A stretch of DNA of 64,000 bases from Clostridiaceae bacterium (GCA_009911355.1 QXXE01000002.1:1-64000), one strand, 5' to 3'; counted from the first letter of the stretch, positions 7,075 to 16,832 are shown. The notes: a model not told the origin generated them from the sequence alone. Numbers and translations: made by a program.

Positions 7075-8212
7075 GGCTGCGGAATATTTTAAAAAACTGG
7101 TAAAACAGAAATGGCGGGCGGAAACTGCAAAGCACCAGCGCTACCGCGGCGGGATCGTCCGGGAGATCCTGGTCAAGTATCTGCTGTCCCTGGTTGCCTG
7201 GGCGGTCGGTGTCGTCTTGCTCGGGATATTTTCCTGGGATTTTTTCAGCAGGTTTCATTGGCGCGGGGATGAGGCTTTTTACCTGTTTCTTTGTTTAATG
7301 AAAGAGTATTCCCTGCTGGCAAGCGGGCTGGCAATCGTTGCGGGCTGGGTGTTTTTAAGCTACCAGTTCCTGTCGCGCCCGCTGCGCTATCTGGACGACC
7401 TCGTCCGCGCGGCCGAACAGCTTGCGTCCCCGGACAGCGCGCCTGTGCAGCTGCCTGCGGCCATGCATGAGGTAGAGACCCAGCTAAACCTGGTGCGCGA
7501 GCAGTCGCTGCGCGCGGCAATGTCGGCGCGGGAAGCTGAGCAGCGCAAGAATGACCTGGTCGTATATCTTGCGCACGACCTGAAAACGCCGCTTACGAGC
7601 ATCATCGGCTATCTGACGCTGCTGCGCGACGAGCCGCAGGTCTCCCCCGAGCTGCGCGCGAAATATACGGGCATCGCGCTCGATAAGGCCGACCGGCTGG
7701 AAGAGCTGATTAACGAGTTTTTTGAGATCACGCGGTTTAACCTCTCGCATTTGGAGCTTGAGCGCACACCGGTTGACCTTTCGCGCATGCTGGGCCAGCT
7801 GGCCAGCGAATTTGAGCCGACGCTGCGGGATAAGGAGCTCTCCTGCGAGACCGAGCTGCCCGCGCGCCTGGAATACATCTGCGACCCGGATAAGCTGGCG
7901 CGGGTATTTGACAACCTGCTGCGCAACGCTTTGCATTACAGCTTCCCGCGTAGCGTAATCCGCATCACTGCGGAAAAATCCTCGTCCTGCATAACAGTGG
8001 CCTTCCAGAACGTCGGGCCGGTGATCCCGGCGGACAAGCTGGGGCGTATTTTCGAGCAGTTTTTCCGGCTGGACGCTTCGCGCGGGACGCGCTCGGGCGG
8101 CGCGGGGCTGGGGCTCGCGATTGCCAAGCAGATTGTGGAAGCGCATGGGGGCTCCATCCGGGCGGAGAGCGCGGACAGCCGCACCCAGTTCACCATTGAA
8201 TTGCCGCTGTAA
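7067..8212 (+). CDS. Membrane sensor histidine kinase (VanS-like)
   Basis: The 381-residue kinase partners the regulator just upstream and overlaps it by 8 nt. It starts with TTG at 7067, which sits inside the last codons of that gene. Two membrane helices (about 36-60 and 81-103) flank a very short external loop of about 20 residues, so it probably senses membrane or intramembrane signals and not a large ligand. The H box is YLAHDLKTPLTS with phosphorylated His170. The N box is DNLLRNALHYS, and G boxes are GRIFEQFFRLD and GGAGLGLAIAKQ, which form the ATP lid. All catalytic motifs are intact. Confidence 0.88.
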   Translation: MNKAAEYFKKLVKQKWRAETAKHQRYRGGIVREILVKYLLSLVAWAVGVVLLGIFSWDFFSRFHWRGDEAFYLFLCLMKEYSLLASGLAIVAGWVFLSYQFLSRPLRYLDDLVRAAEQLASPDSAPVQLPAAMHEVETQLNLVREQSLRAAMSAREAEQRKNDLVVYLAHDLKTPLTSIIGYLTLLRDEPQVSPELRAKYTGIALDKADRLEELINEFFEITRFNLSHLELERTPVDLSRMLGQLASEFEPTLRDKELSCETELPARLEYICDPDKLARVFDNLLRNALHYSFPRSVIRITAEKSSSCITVAFQNVGPVIPADKLGRIFEQFFRLDASRGTRSGGAGLGLAIAKQIVEAHGGSIRAESADSRTQFTIELPL

Positions 8213-8238
8213 GCGGGGCGAAAAAGTTTGAAAAAGGA

Positions 8239-8267
8239 TTGACAAACGGAATATTTTGTGATATTCT
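8239..8267 (+). promoter_or_regulatory. Promoter of the rplU-prp-rpmA operon
   Basis: TTGACA (8239-8244), 17 nt, TATTCT (8262-8267). It lies just after the kinase stop codon and leaves a leader of about 100 nt before rplU. Confidence 0.75.
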
Positions 8268-8274
8268 CTAAAAA

Positions 8275-8365
8275 GCCGCATTGAGCGGGTCTGGTAAAGT
8301 GTGCCCGGGCAGGGATACACACCCGCGAGAGCGTGACTCTATTGATTTGAAGAAAGAGAGGTGCT
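8275..8365 (+). promoter_or_regulatory. Probable L21 leader RNA
   Basis: The leader has complementary GC-rich arms (GAGCGGGT with ACCCGCG) and the segment GGGCAGGGATACACACC, which resembles the conserved leader found before rplU in Firmicutes. That leader is thought to let ribosomal proteins regulate their own operon. The identification rests on recall of the motif and should be checked with the Rfam L21 leader model. Confidence 0.55.
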
Positions 8366-8372
8366 ACCGAAC

Positions 8373-8684
8373 ATGTATGCAATTCTGGAAACCGGTGGCA
8401 AGCAGTACAAAGTTTCTGAAGGCGACGTTATTTACGTAGAAAAGCTGGGCGTTGAAGACGGCGCTGCTGTGACCTTTGACAAGGTGCTTGCAGTTGGCGA
8501 GGGCGAAAGCCTGACCGTTGGCACGCCTTACGTAGCGGGTGCGACCGTTACCGGCACCGCCGATAAGACCGGCAAGAAGAAGAAGATCAACATCTTCAAG
8601 ATGAAACCGAAGAAGGGCTACCGCCGCCGCCAGGGCCACAGGCAGCCTTATACCAAGGTGACGATCAGCGCGGTAAAGGCGTAA
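8373..8684 (+). CDS. rplU: 50S ribosomal protein L21
   Basis: The 103-residue protein begins [18 protein letters not shown], the standard L21 N-terminus, and ends with the basic [15 protein letters not shown] segment that binds 23S rRNA. I chose the ATG at 8373, 12 nt inside a longer frame, because AGAGAGGTG lies upstream and the family starts here. It is first in the rplU-prp-rpmA operon. Confidence 0.96.
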   Translation: MYAILETGGKQYKVSEGDVIYVEKLGVEDGAAVTFDKVLAVGEGESLTVGTPYVAGATVTGTADKTGKKKKINIFKMKPKKGYRRRQGHRQPYTKVTISAVKA

Positions 8685-8688
8685 CGCC

Positions 8689-9027
8689 GTGACGCGGGTC
8701 GTATTCACGCGTATGCCGGACGGTGCGCTTGGTACCGTTGATATTCAGGGGCACGCGGGGTACGCGGAGGAAGGCGAGGATATTGTCTGCTCTGCGATTA
8801 CCAGCGCTGTGCAGCTGACGCACATCCTGCTGGATGATATCCGTGGGCTGGTGTTCCGCACCACGGTCGAGCAGGAGGGGGCGCACATCCGCATAGAGCT
8901 CCCGGCGGGGGCGCGTGAAGGGGCAAAGGACGCGATGGATGCGCTTTTTGTCCATTATAATGAGATGCAGGAAAATTATGCCGATTTTATAACAGTTTTG
9001 GAGGTGTACAGCGATGCTGAAAATTAG
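8689..9027 (+). CDS. prp: Ribosomal-processing cysteine protease Prp
   Basis: This 112-residue protease removes the N-terminal extension of ribosomal protein L27, whose gene overlaps its 3' end by 14 nt. The catalytic pair is visible as His22 in [11 protein letters not shown] and Cys34 in IVCSAITS, the same positions known from the Staphylococcus aureus enzyme. The start is GTG at 8689, 4 nt after the rplU stop, which implies translational coupling. Prp is characteristic of Firmicutes and relatives whose L27 carries an extension. Confidence 0.92.
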   Translation: MTRVVFTRMPDGALGTVDIQGHAGYAEEGEDIVCSAITSAVQLTHILLDDIRGLVFRTTVEQEGAHIRIELPAGAREGAKDAMDALFVHYNEMQENYADFITVLEVYSDAEN

Positions 9028-9292
9028 TTTACAGTTTTTTGCACATAAGAAGGGCGTTGGTTCGACCAAGAACGGCCGTGATTCTGAATCCAAGCGGCTT
9101 GGCGTCAAGCGTGCGGACGGGCAGCGTGTTCCGGCGGGCAACATTCTCGTTCGCCAGCGCGGCACGAAAATCCATCCGGGCATCAATGTCGGGCGTGGTT
9201 CTGACGATACCCTGTTTGCCAAGGTAAGCGGCGTTGTCCGTTTTGAGCGCGTCGGCAAGGACCGGAAGCGCGTTTCGGTTTACGAGCAGTAA
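9014..9292 (+). CDS. rpmA: 50S ribosomal protein L27, precursor form
   Basis: The 92-residue protein starts [21 protein letters not shown]. The first nine residues end in the Prp recognition motif LQFF, and cleavage before AHKKG exposes the tail that reaches the peptidyl-transferase centre. The rest ([25 protein letters not shown]) is standard L27. Gene overlap with prp fits their functional link. A strong terminator follows at 9306. Confidence 0.96.
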   Translation: MLKISLQFFAHKKGVGSTKNGRDSESKRLGVKRADGQRVPAGNILVRQRGTKIHPGINVGRGSDDTLFAKVSGVVRFERVGKDRKRVSVYEQ

Positions 9293-9305
9293 CATGGTGC
9301 TTTGG

Positions 9306-9337
9306 AGTCCCAGACCCCCGGTCTGGGACTTTCTTTC
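9306..9337 (+). terminator. Terminator of the rplU operon
   Basis: AGTCCCAGACC and GGTCTGGGACT form an 11-bp stem with a 3-nt loop, followed by TTCTTTCTT. Confidence 0.85.
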
Positions 9338-9354
9338 TTCCACCCGCAGCTTAG

Positions 9355-9760
9355 GGGACGCGGTTTTGCGAAAGGGGGAAGGGCACCTATGGTTCCCTTC
9401 CCCCTCTCGCGCTCTCCCCATCCCTCCTCCGGGCCGTTTCCGACGTACCGCAAGCCTGCACGTCCCGCCCCTCCGGGGCGCGCCGCACAAAGGCATGCAA
9501 AGCTGCTGCGGTGCTCCGGGCTCCCGTGGGGGAGGTTTTAGGTTCTGCACGCCGCCCCCGTTCCCGCCCGTTACAACCCGTTCCGTGTTTGGCGCGGGGG
9601 GGGGCTTTCTGCGCTGCCGCGCCCGCCGGTCTCCCGGCGGGCTCCGTTCCTGCTTTGGCTGCGCTGCTTCGCCCGCCGCCGCCAGAAAAGGCGCGGCGGG
9701 AGCAGGCCCGCTGCGCATTCTGCGGCGGCACTGGCACAGCAGCGGCTTCGCAGCAAGGGG
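9355..9760 (+). repeat. Long dispersed repeat, copy 1
   Basis: The block starting GCGAAAGGGGGAAGGGCACC recurs at 17930 in the same orientation. The first 125 bp are almost identical between copies and the rest is clearly related with small indels, ending in a CGCCGCCGCCAGAAAAGGCG hairpin region. It contains no convincing gene; the long open frames across it are GC artefacts and differ between copies. It fills the 9293-9795 gap after the terminator. Confidence 0.8.
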
Positions 9761-9795
9761 CCTGATTGTTTTGATTGCAAAGGAGCAGATTCCGT

Positions 9796-10227
9796 ATGGA
9801 TATCATATACAAAGAGCGGAAATGTTTTTCCGAAGCGCAGCTGGAGCAGCTGTTCCTTTCGGTCGGCTGGGAGTCCGGGCACTACCCCAAGCGTCTCGCG
9901 GAAGGGCTGCGGAACTCCTCGCGGGTCATCTCCGCTTGGGACGGCGGCGAGCTCGTCGGGCTCGTGCGCAGCTTGGACGACGGGGCGACAATCGCTTTCA
10001 TCCACTACCTGCTGGTCAAGCCCGGCTATCAGAAATTCCACATCGGCGGCACGCTGCTTAGCAGGCTTTTGGAATCTTATCGGGAGTATTTATATGTGAA
10101 AATTATGCCTTCCGACCCGAAAACCATACCGTTTTATGAAAAATTCGGTTTCCGCAGCTATGACAGCTACAGCGCAATGGTGATAAAGCGCTTAGGCAGC
10201 GTCCCGGACACGCTTCCTGTTTTGTGA
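9796..10227 (+). CDS. GNAT-family N-acetyltransferase
   Basis: The 143-residue protein has the compact GNAT fold signature. A beta-strand pair (SRVISAWDGGELVGLVRSL) is followed by the acetyl-CoA binding motif VKPGYQKFHIGGTLLSRLL (about 76-94) and the closing YEKFGFRSYDS element. It should transfer an acetyl group to an amine, but the substrate cannot be read from sequence. The ATG at 9796 is chosen because AAAGGAG lies 12 nt upstream; an earlier TTG falls inside that site. It precedes mnmM by 18 nt and probably forms an operon with it. Confidence 0.8.
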   Translation: MDIIYKERKCFSEAQLEQLFLSVGWESGHYPKRLAEGLRNSSRVISAWDGGELVGLVRSLDDGATIAFIHYLLVKPGYQKFHIGGTLLSRLLESYREYLYVKIMPSDPKTIPFYEKFGFRSYDSYSAMVIKRLGSVPDTLPVL

Positions 10228-10245
10228 CCACGAATGGAGGGCAGT

Positions 10246-10803
10246 ATGCAGCTGAATACCCTGGGGCTCGCGCATGAGTTTCTGCGGCGTTCCGTCCGCC
10301 CGGGCGACGTCTGTGTCGATGCGACGGCGGGACGCGGGCGGGACACCGCGCTCCTCTGCCGTCTCGCGGGCGCGGACGGGCGGGTGCTGGCCTTTGACGT
10401 ACAGCCCGAAGCAGTCCGGCAGACGCAGGCGCTTCTGGCGGAAGAGGGGCTCCGCGCCGAGGTATACCTTGACAGCCATGCCAACCTGCGCCGGTATTTG
10501 CCGCCGGAAAGCGTGCAGGCGGTTGTGTTCAACCTCGGCAGGCTCCCCGGCGGCGACCCACACATCTTCACCACCGCAGAAAACACACTCCCCGCGCTTT
10601 CCGCGGCGGCGGAGCTGCTGCGCCCCGGTGGGGTCATCAGCCTGTCGGTCTATTACGGCGGGCCGAATGGCTATTCGGAGCGCGACGCGGTGCTCTCCTG
10701 GCTGCGCACCCTGGACGACCGCCGCTATACCGTGCTTGCGGCCGAATGGGCCAACCGGCGGGGCGAGCCGCCGCTACCCGTCTTTATCTGGCGTGAGCGC
10801 TGA
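10246..10803 (+). CDS. mnmM: tRNA mnm5(s2)U-biosynthesis methyltransferase MnmM (YtqB family)
   Basis: The 185-residue class I SAM methyltransferase has motif I DATAGRGRDTALL (about 25-37), the acidic end of strand 2 (AFDVQ) and the family pattern VVFNLGRLPGGD with the later LSVYYGGPNGYSE segment. In Bacillus the YtqB family finishes the mnm5 wobble-uridine modification by methylating the aminomethyl intermediate. The window also carries mnmA, which thiolates the same base. The ATG at 10246 is preceded by GGAGGGC; the ATG at 10234 is part of the ribosome site. It lies upstream of obgE. Confidence 0.8.
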   Translation: MQLNTLGLAHEFLRRSVRPGDVCVDATAGRGRDTALLCRLAGADGRVLAFDVQPEAVRQTQALLAEEGLRAEVYLDSHANLRRYLPPESVQAVVFNLGRLPGGDPHIFTTAENTLPALSAAAELLRPGGVISLSVYYGGPNGYSERDAVLSWLRTLDDRRYTVLAAEWANRRGEPPLPVFIWRER

Positions 10804-10844
10804 GCCCATCCGCAAAGCGTTAGGCGTTACGCGAAACGTTATAA

Positions 10845-12146
<1,302 letters not shown>

Positions 12147-12168
12147 CCTGATGGTTGCTGCAAGATGC

Positions 12169-12197
12169 AAAAAACCGCCGTAACGGCGGTTTTTTTG
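12169..12197. terminator. Bidirectional terminator between obgE and the CofE-like gene
   Basis: AAAAAACCGCCG TAA CGGCGGTTTTTTT is a perfect symmetric stem with A- and T-runs, suited to ending the two converging genes. Confidence 0.9.
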
Positions 12198-12217
12198 TTC
12201 CTGTGGGCGGGGCTCTG

Positions 12218-12931
12218 TCAGCCTTCCTCTGCCTGTCCGGCCAGCCGGATAATCCCCATCGGGGTTTGCTCACCCGACTGCCCCAGCGGGTTGTCCCGCA
12301 GCACCCGGAGCATGAGCCCGCGGTCAATCGCAGCGTCGGACGCGCCGAGGATATTGCCCCCGAGGTCGTTCAGGTCGACAATCAGCACCGGGAATCCGAT
12401 GCGCTCCGCGATCTCCCGCGACGCTTTCTCGGGGTCTTCCGGCCCCAGCACGACGCATTCATTATAAGGCGGGATCGTGTTCGGGCAAGGCCCGTCAATC
12501 GCCGCCGCCTTGCGCCCCGCGATCATGTAGAACCAGCCGCGCTGGCCGAACAGCTTGCCGATCGCCGCGCAGAAGGCCGCGAACAGAATGCGCAGCGTAC
12601 CGCATTCGCGGATTGCGTATTCCATCGTTTCAGGGATGCCCAGCCCAATCCCATGCGGGGTTTTGGTGACAAAATGGGACAGGATCACCGCCAGCCGGCG
12701 GGGCTTGATGTCCTTCATCGGGATTGCGCGCTGCTGGGTGCAGGCAACACATTTTTCGGAGATAAACAGCGTATCGCCGGGGCGCAGGAACGGGGTCGCA
12801 TAGGTCTCGGCAACATCGCAGATGTCATCCTCCTCCGTGACGACATGCGTATGCAGGGGCAGACGGCTGTAAGTCACGCCGTCCACCTCGATGGTCAGGT
12901 TTTTGCCTTCATTGCTGGTCAGTTCAGCCAT
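12218..12931 (-). CDS. CofE-like (F420-0:gamma-glutamyl ligase family) protein
   Basis: The 237-residue protein has the CofE fold pattern: an N-terminal HTHVV segment, FLRPGDTLFISEKCVA, and a C-terminal nucleotide-binding part with RGLMLRVLRDNPLGQ. CofE adds glutamates to coenzyme F420-0 in archaea and actinobacteria. Firmicutes such as this one generally lack F420, and no other F420 gene is in the window, so the true substrate is unknown. The ATG at 12931 has AAGGAGCC upstream; a longer frame has no ribosome site. It converges with obgE on a shared terminator. Confidence 0.7.
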   Translation of the reverse strand: MAELTSNEGKNLTIEVDGVTYSRLPLHTHVVTEEDDICDVAETYATPFLRPGDTLFISEKCVACTQQRAIPMKDIKPRRLAVILSHFVTKTPHGIGLGIPETMEYAIRECGTLRILFAAFCAAIGKLFGQRGWFYMIAGRKAAAIDGPCPNTIPPYNECVVLGPEDPEKASREIAERIGFPVLIVDLNDLGGNILGASDAAIDRGLMLRVLRDNPLGQSGEQTPMGIIRLAGQAEEG

Positions 12932-13111
12932 AAGTGGAAGGCTCCTTTCTATTGTTGCATTGTGGAAATTCTGTACTTTTAGGGGCTCTTTGTAGTATAC
13001 CCCAATTTCCCCCAAAATGCAACCTTTGCGCGGAAGTTTTTCGTTTTTCCCGCCCACAGCGCGGCTGGATAGCAAACCGCCGTCCACCTCCCCCTGCCTG
13101 CGGCCAGCCCC

Positions 13112-14290
13112 TTACCCCCGCGGGGCATGCAGCTGCCAGATTTCATAACCGAAAACGCTGGTCCTGCGGCACAGGACAACCCGCCCGCTGTCCTCTGCGG
13201 CATGGTACACGTCCCCGCGTGCCCGCAGGTATCGGCGCTCGCTTTCCAGCTCAACCAGGATAAAATAGCTCCTTTGCCCGCGGGAAGTGCGTATCCGCAA
13301 ATCCTGCGCTTCGGCAAGCCGGTGCACCGCAGGCTCCCGCACCGCGAAATACTGCACCGCCGGTGTGACCGCCACCCCCATCAAAGCCGCCGAAAGCACC
13401 GCGCACAGCGCCCGCGCCGGGCGTGCCCGCCGCACCGCCAGCCAAGCCGCCGAAAGCGCGGCAAACAGCCCGCCAAGCGCCGCCGCATAACGCAGGTACA
13501 TCCCCCACGGGGTGTACATCGTCTGGCAGACAGCAGTAAGCAGCGTCAGCGACAGCAGGCACGCGGCATAAGGGCACTCCACATAAAACGGGAGGTCTTC
13601 CCGACGGCTGATGCGCTGGAACCGCATTTTCGGGTACGCCCAGAGGTAGAGCCCCCAGCAGAGCAGCGCAATGCCCGTCCAGACGGCAAGCTGCACCCGG
13701 AAGCTGCCCGCGAGCGCCAGCAGCGCAAGCCCCATCAGCGCCCAGCCCAGCCGCCCCATGCGCCGGTTTTCGCGTGCAATCTCCTCCCTGCTCCAGCGGG
13801 CGCGGATATAGATATGCTCGGCGCTGCGGCGGGTGCGCACCTGCGCCGTTTTGCCCCAGTCGCGCGGCATCGGCTGCGGCGCATCCGAAAAAGGGATTCC
13901 CATACCGCGCAGCAGTTCCAGCGCGGCCTCTGCGTTGTCCAGGTTGCGCCGGAAGGACAACGCCGTGCGCCCATCCGCCCGGAGCAGCCAGCACCGCGCC
14001 TGCGATACCTCCACAGCGGCAATCCCCTCATACCGGAACGTGCGCGCGCGCCCGAATACCGGCGTAAAAACGACCGTATCCGCCAAAAAACGCACCCGCA
14101 TGCGCACAGCGCTCCCGACAAGGTACAGCCCGAGCGGCACGCCGGGCGAAAGGATCGCCGCCAGCAGCAGCCCGCCCGCGCTGCGCTCCCGCAGCGACAG
14201 CAGCAGCAGGATGCCCACGGCTGGCGGCGCAAGCAAGAGGTTCAGCCCGCCGATCAGCAAAAACACCCGGTTTTCCCGCAGCTCAATCAT
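13112..14290 (-). CDS. Multi-pass membrane protein of unknown function
   Basis: The protein is 392 residues if the ATG at 14290 is used; that start has GGGAAAGGG about 9 nt upstream. Two helices lie at about 8-60, followed by a soluble part resembling a bacterial PH-like fold (RFLADTVVFTPVFGRARTFRYEGI). About five more helices lie between 185 and 325, and the C-terminal soluble region is short (YFILVELESERRYLRARGD). There is no catalytic motif. It stands alone on the minus strand. I do not recognise a named family. Confidence 0.65.
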   Translation of the reverse strand: MIELRENRVFLLIGGLNLLLAPPAVGILLLLSLRERSAGGLLLAAILSPGVPLGLYLVGSAVRMRVRFLADTVVFTPVFGRARTFRYEGIAAVEVSQARCWLLRADGRTALSFRRNLDNAEAALELLRGMGIPFSDAPQPMPRDWGKTAQVRTRRSAEHIYIRARWSREEIARENRRMGRLGWALMGLALLALAGSFRVQLAVWTGIALLCWGLYLWAYPKMRFQRISRREDLPFYVECPYAACLLSLTLLTAVCQTMYTPWGMYLRYAAALGGLFAALSAAWLAVRRARPARALCAVLSAALMGVAVTPAVQYFAVREPAVHRLAEAQDLRIRTSRGQRSYFILVELESERRYLRARGDVYHAAEDSGRVVLCRRTSVFGYEIWQLHAPRG

Positions 14291-14487
14291 CCAAAACATC
14301 CCTTTCCCGCCCTGTTCTCCCATTGTAGCACACATCCGTACCAATGGCAATGGGTGCGGATAACGGGACGCTTTCCCGGGAACGCTATCCCTACGTCCAA
14401 AAATTTTGCCGTTTTGCCCATCTGCCCATTTGACGGACGAAGCAGTACGTATTCGCCATCACCACACACCCATTCCCGCCGCAGCGG

Positions 14488-14583
14488 AGAAAGGGAGTCC
14501 AGAGGGACTAGTCCCTCTGGCGCCCGCCGCGCAGGCGCGGGTGCAGGGCAGAGCCCTGCCGCTCGCCGCGCAGGCGGACGTAA
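14488..14583 (+). repeat. Mosaic intergenic hairpin element
   Basis: The palindrome CCAGAGGGACTAGTCCCTCTGG is followed by a CGCAGGCGCGGGTGCAGGGC segment and its inverted partner. The 33360-33462 copy is nearly identical. It fills most of the 14291-14629 gap, where I see no other feature. Confidence 0.75.
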
Positions 14584-14629
14584 CGGCAAAATTCGGCGCT
14601 CGTGAATCTAAAAACCGAGGTGATAGGAC

Positions 14630-15325
14630 TTGATAACGCTTGAAAATATCTGTAAAATATATGACAGGGGACGCGTGGAAGCGCTGCGCGGCGTGTCGCT
14701 CACCGTGAGCCGCGGCGACTACCTCTCCGTAACCGGCGCGTCCGGCTCGGGGAAAACGACGCTAATGCACATCCTGGGGCTGCTCGACGCGCCCACCAGC
14801 GGCCGCTACCTTCTGGACGGCGAAGACGTATCGCAGCTGCCGCCAGAGGAGCGGGCACGGCTGCGCGGGCAAGCGGTCGGGTTTGTGTTCCAGTCCTTCC
14901 GGCTGCTCCAGGACCTGACCGCGCTGGAAAACGCCGCGCTTCCGCTCGCCTTCCAGGGCGTGCCCGAACGGGTGCGGCTCGCGCGGGCACGGGAGCTATT
15001 GGAAGCCGTTGGGCTCGCGGGGCGCGAGGGGCACCGCCCAAAGGCGCTTTCCGGCGGGCAGCAGCAGCGGGTCGCGATTGCGCGGGCCCTCGCCACAGGC
15101 CCCCGCCTGCTGCTCGCCGACGAACCGACCGCAGGGCTCGACCCCGAAGCCGCGTCCGGCGTGCTCGCGCTGTTCGACCGGCTCCACAAAAGCGGGCACA
15201 CGCTTATTTTGATCACCCATGACCCCAAAGCTGCAGCACGCGCGGCAAGGCGCGCGTCGATCTGCGCCGGGAAACTGAAGGAGGAACCACATGACCAGAC
15301 GGGACAAGACCAACTATTACCTTGA
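14630..15325 (+). CDS. ABC transporter ATP-binding protein (MacB/LolD type), orphan
   Basis: The 231-residue ATPase has Walker A GASGSGKTTL (36-45), the Q-loop in FVFQSFRLL, signature LSGGQQQR and Walker B LLLADEPTAGLD. The sequence class is that of ATPases that energise lipoprotein, peptide or antimicrobial-peptide export. It starts with TTG at 14630 after GAGGTGA. No permease gene is beside it; the next gene, overlapping by 35 nt, is a deaminase. Its membrane partner must be encoded elsewhere. Confidence 0.85.
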   Translation: MITLENICKIYDRGRVEALRGVSLTVSRGDYLSVTGASGSGKTTLMHILGLLDAPTSGRYLLDGEDVSQLPPEERARLRGQAVGFVFQSFRLLQDLTALENAALPLAFQGVPERVRLARARELLEAVGLAGREGHRPKALSGGQQQRVAIARALATGPRLLLADEPTAGLDPEAASGVLALFDRLHKSGHTLILITHDPKAAARAARRASICAGKLKEEPHDQTGQDQLLP

Positions 15326-15779
15326 CATGGCAGAAATTGCAAGCGAACGCGGCACCTGCCTGCGGCGCAATTATGGCGCTGTCATCGTAAAAAACGACGC
15401 AATCGTATCGACCGGCTACGCCGGCGCGCCGCGCGGACGCGCCAACTGCATCGACCTCGGCTTCTGTATGCGGCAGAAAAAGAATATCCCGCGCGGCGAA
15501 CGCTATGAATTCTGCCGCTCGGTGCATGCCGAAGCAAACGCGATCATTTCCGCGTCGCGCGAGCAGATGCTCGGTGCGACGCTGTACCTGTGCGGCAAGG
15601 AGATGGACACCGGCGAGCTGGTCGCCGACGCGGACTGCTGTACAATGTGCAAGCGCATGATCATCAACGCGGGCATTTCCCAAGTGGTCATCCGGCGCAC
15701 GCACGATACATACGATACGGTCGACGTGCGCGACTGGGTATTCCATGACGATGTGCTGAGCGGGGAGACCGGATATTAA
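15291..15779 (+). CDS. dCMP deaminase family protein
   Basis: The 162-residue zinc enzyme has HAEANA (zinc His and catalytic Glu) and CCTMCKR (two zinc Cys), with the long insert CIDLGFCMRQKKNIPRGE typical of dCMP deaminase/ComEB proteins. It should turn dCMP into dUMP for thymidylate synthesis. The ATG at 15291 has AAGGAGG upstream, within the end of the ABC gene. The next gene begins directly at its stop codon. Confidence 0.87.
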   Translation: MTRRDKTNYYLDMAEIASERGTCLRRNYGAVIVKNDAIVSTGYAGAPRGRANCIDLGFCMRQKKNIPRGERYEFCRSVHAEANAIISASREQMLGATLYLCGKEMDTGELVADADCCTMCKRMIINAGISQVVIRRTHDTYDTVDVRDWVFHDDVLSGETGY

Positions 15780-16544
15780 ATGGATCTGAAGATACTTCTC
15801 TCGTGGCTCGCGCTGAACGCAGGGCTTCTGGCGGCGATCGTGCTGATTATCGTGGGATGGAAGCGAACACGGGCGCTGACCGGCCCCGAGCTTGCAAAAA
15901 AGCTGGACAAGGTCACGGACGCCGACCCGCAGAAGCCGGATTTCACGCTGGGCGAGATTGCCTTCCTGCTGCGCGAGACCGGCAGGCCGCCCGAGGAGCG
16001 GCTGCTGGCGGCGGTGTTCACCTTCTGGCAGGCGGGCGGGCTGATCCGCTGTGAGATGGCGCCGAAAAAGCGCCTTTCGGGCTACGGCGACGACATGCAG
16101 CCGACCCTCAGCTTCCCCGGCTTCGAGGCCAGCCTGCCCGGCGCGGAAGGAGCGCTGTTCACCCTGCTGCTGGACGCAGTTGACAGCAGCACCCTGCAAG
16201 CCAGCGAGAGCTACGACTGGGCGCGGGCAAACGCGGCGCGGCTGCGCGACTGCCTGCTGCGCTATGAAGCAGAGGGCCGCGCCAAGCTGCGCGCCGAAGG
16301 GGCAATCCGGACCGAAACGCAAAAGCAGCTGTTCGGCACAACAGGCCGGGAACAGCTTGTCTACACCCCGCGCGGCCTCCGGCGGGCGCAGGCGCTGCGC
16401 CGGTGGGAAAACCATCTGCGGACCGCGCCGGAAGACGCGCCGGAGCAGGCGGTGCTGTTCGGGTACGCCGCGCCCCCGCCGCCGCTTTCAATGCTCTGTG
16501 AACGCGCCGTGCAGGGCTACCGCGCGGGGCTCGCCATGCGCTGA
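15780..16544 (+). CDS. Membrane-anchored protein of unknown function
   Basis: The 254-residue protein has one N-terminal helix (5-27, LLSWLALNAGLLAAIVLIIV) and a cytoplasmic body. Residues about 55-90 (FTLGEIAFLLRETGRPPEE) read like the winged-helix piece seen in the cytoplasmic half of DUF2207 membrane proteins, though I hold this weakly. The start codon follows the deaminase stop with no gap, so the two are co-translated. No enzyme motif was found. Confidence 0.6.
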   Translation: MDLKILLSWLALNAGLLAAIVLIIVGWKRTRALTGPELAKKLDKVTDADPQKPDFTLGEIAFLLRETGRPPEERLLAAVFTFWQAGGLIRCEMAPKKRLSGYGDDMQPTLSFPGFEASLPGAEGALFTLLLDAVDSSTLQASESYDWARANAARLRDCLLRYEAEGRAKLRAEGAIRTETQKQLFGTTGREQLVYTPRGLRRAQALRRWENHLRTAPEDAPEQAVLFGYAAPPPPLSMLCERAVQGYRAGLAMR

Positions 16545-16631
16545 AACAGCCCGCGTACCCGTGGAAATAGAGCGCCAAGGCCAGAAAGAGCACTACAAAA
16601 GTTTTATTTCCCCGGAATATAGAATATAAAT

Positions 16632-16683
16632 GGAAAAATCCCGTAGAAAGCTCAGTAAAAACTGCTTTCCGCGGGATTTTTTA
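16632..16683 (+). terminator. Terminator after the ABC-deaminase operon
   Basis: AAAAATCCCG...GAAAG pairs with CTTTCCGCGGGATTTTTT, with an inner A-rich loop and a T-run. Confidence 0.7.
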
Positions 16684-16732
16684 ACCTATTTGCAACGCTG
16701 CATCTCGCGAACGGCGATACGCCGCTCCCTTC

Positions 16733-16832
16733 GTCCCGCCCGCAGGCGTGATGAAGCTTTTACTCAATTTTTTCTCGAAAAAATTGCAGGAGTCCAGAGG
16801 ACAGCGTCCTCTGGCGCCGCCCGCGCAGGGCA
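16733..16832 (-). repeat. Mosaic intergenic hairpin element (inverted copy)
   Basis: This is the reverse orientation of the 6158 type: CGTCCCGCCCGCAGGCGTGA, the AATTTTTTC/GAAAAAATT hairpin and CCAGAGGACAGCGTCCTCTGG. It occupies the gap before the kinase gene end at 16846. Confidence 0.75.

Noticed and set aside
6382-8212. Vancomycin-resistance VanRS with the VanY-like gene at 47840
   Set aside because: No vanH, vanA or vanX genes are present and the genes are 40 kb apart; these families are common outside resistance clusters.
9234-10061. Long frames across the 9355 repeat
   Set aside because: Frames differ between the two repeat copies, and differences include frame-breaking indels, so there is no coding constraint.
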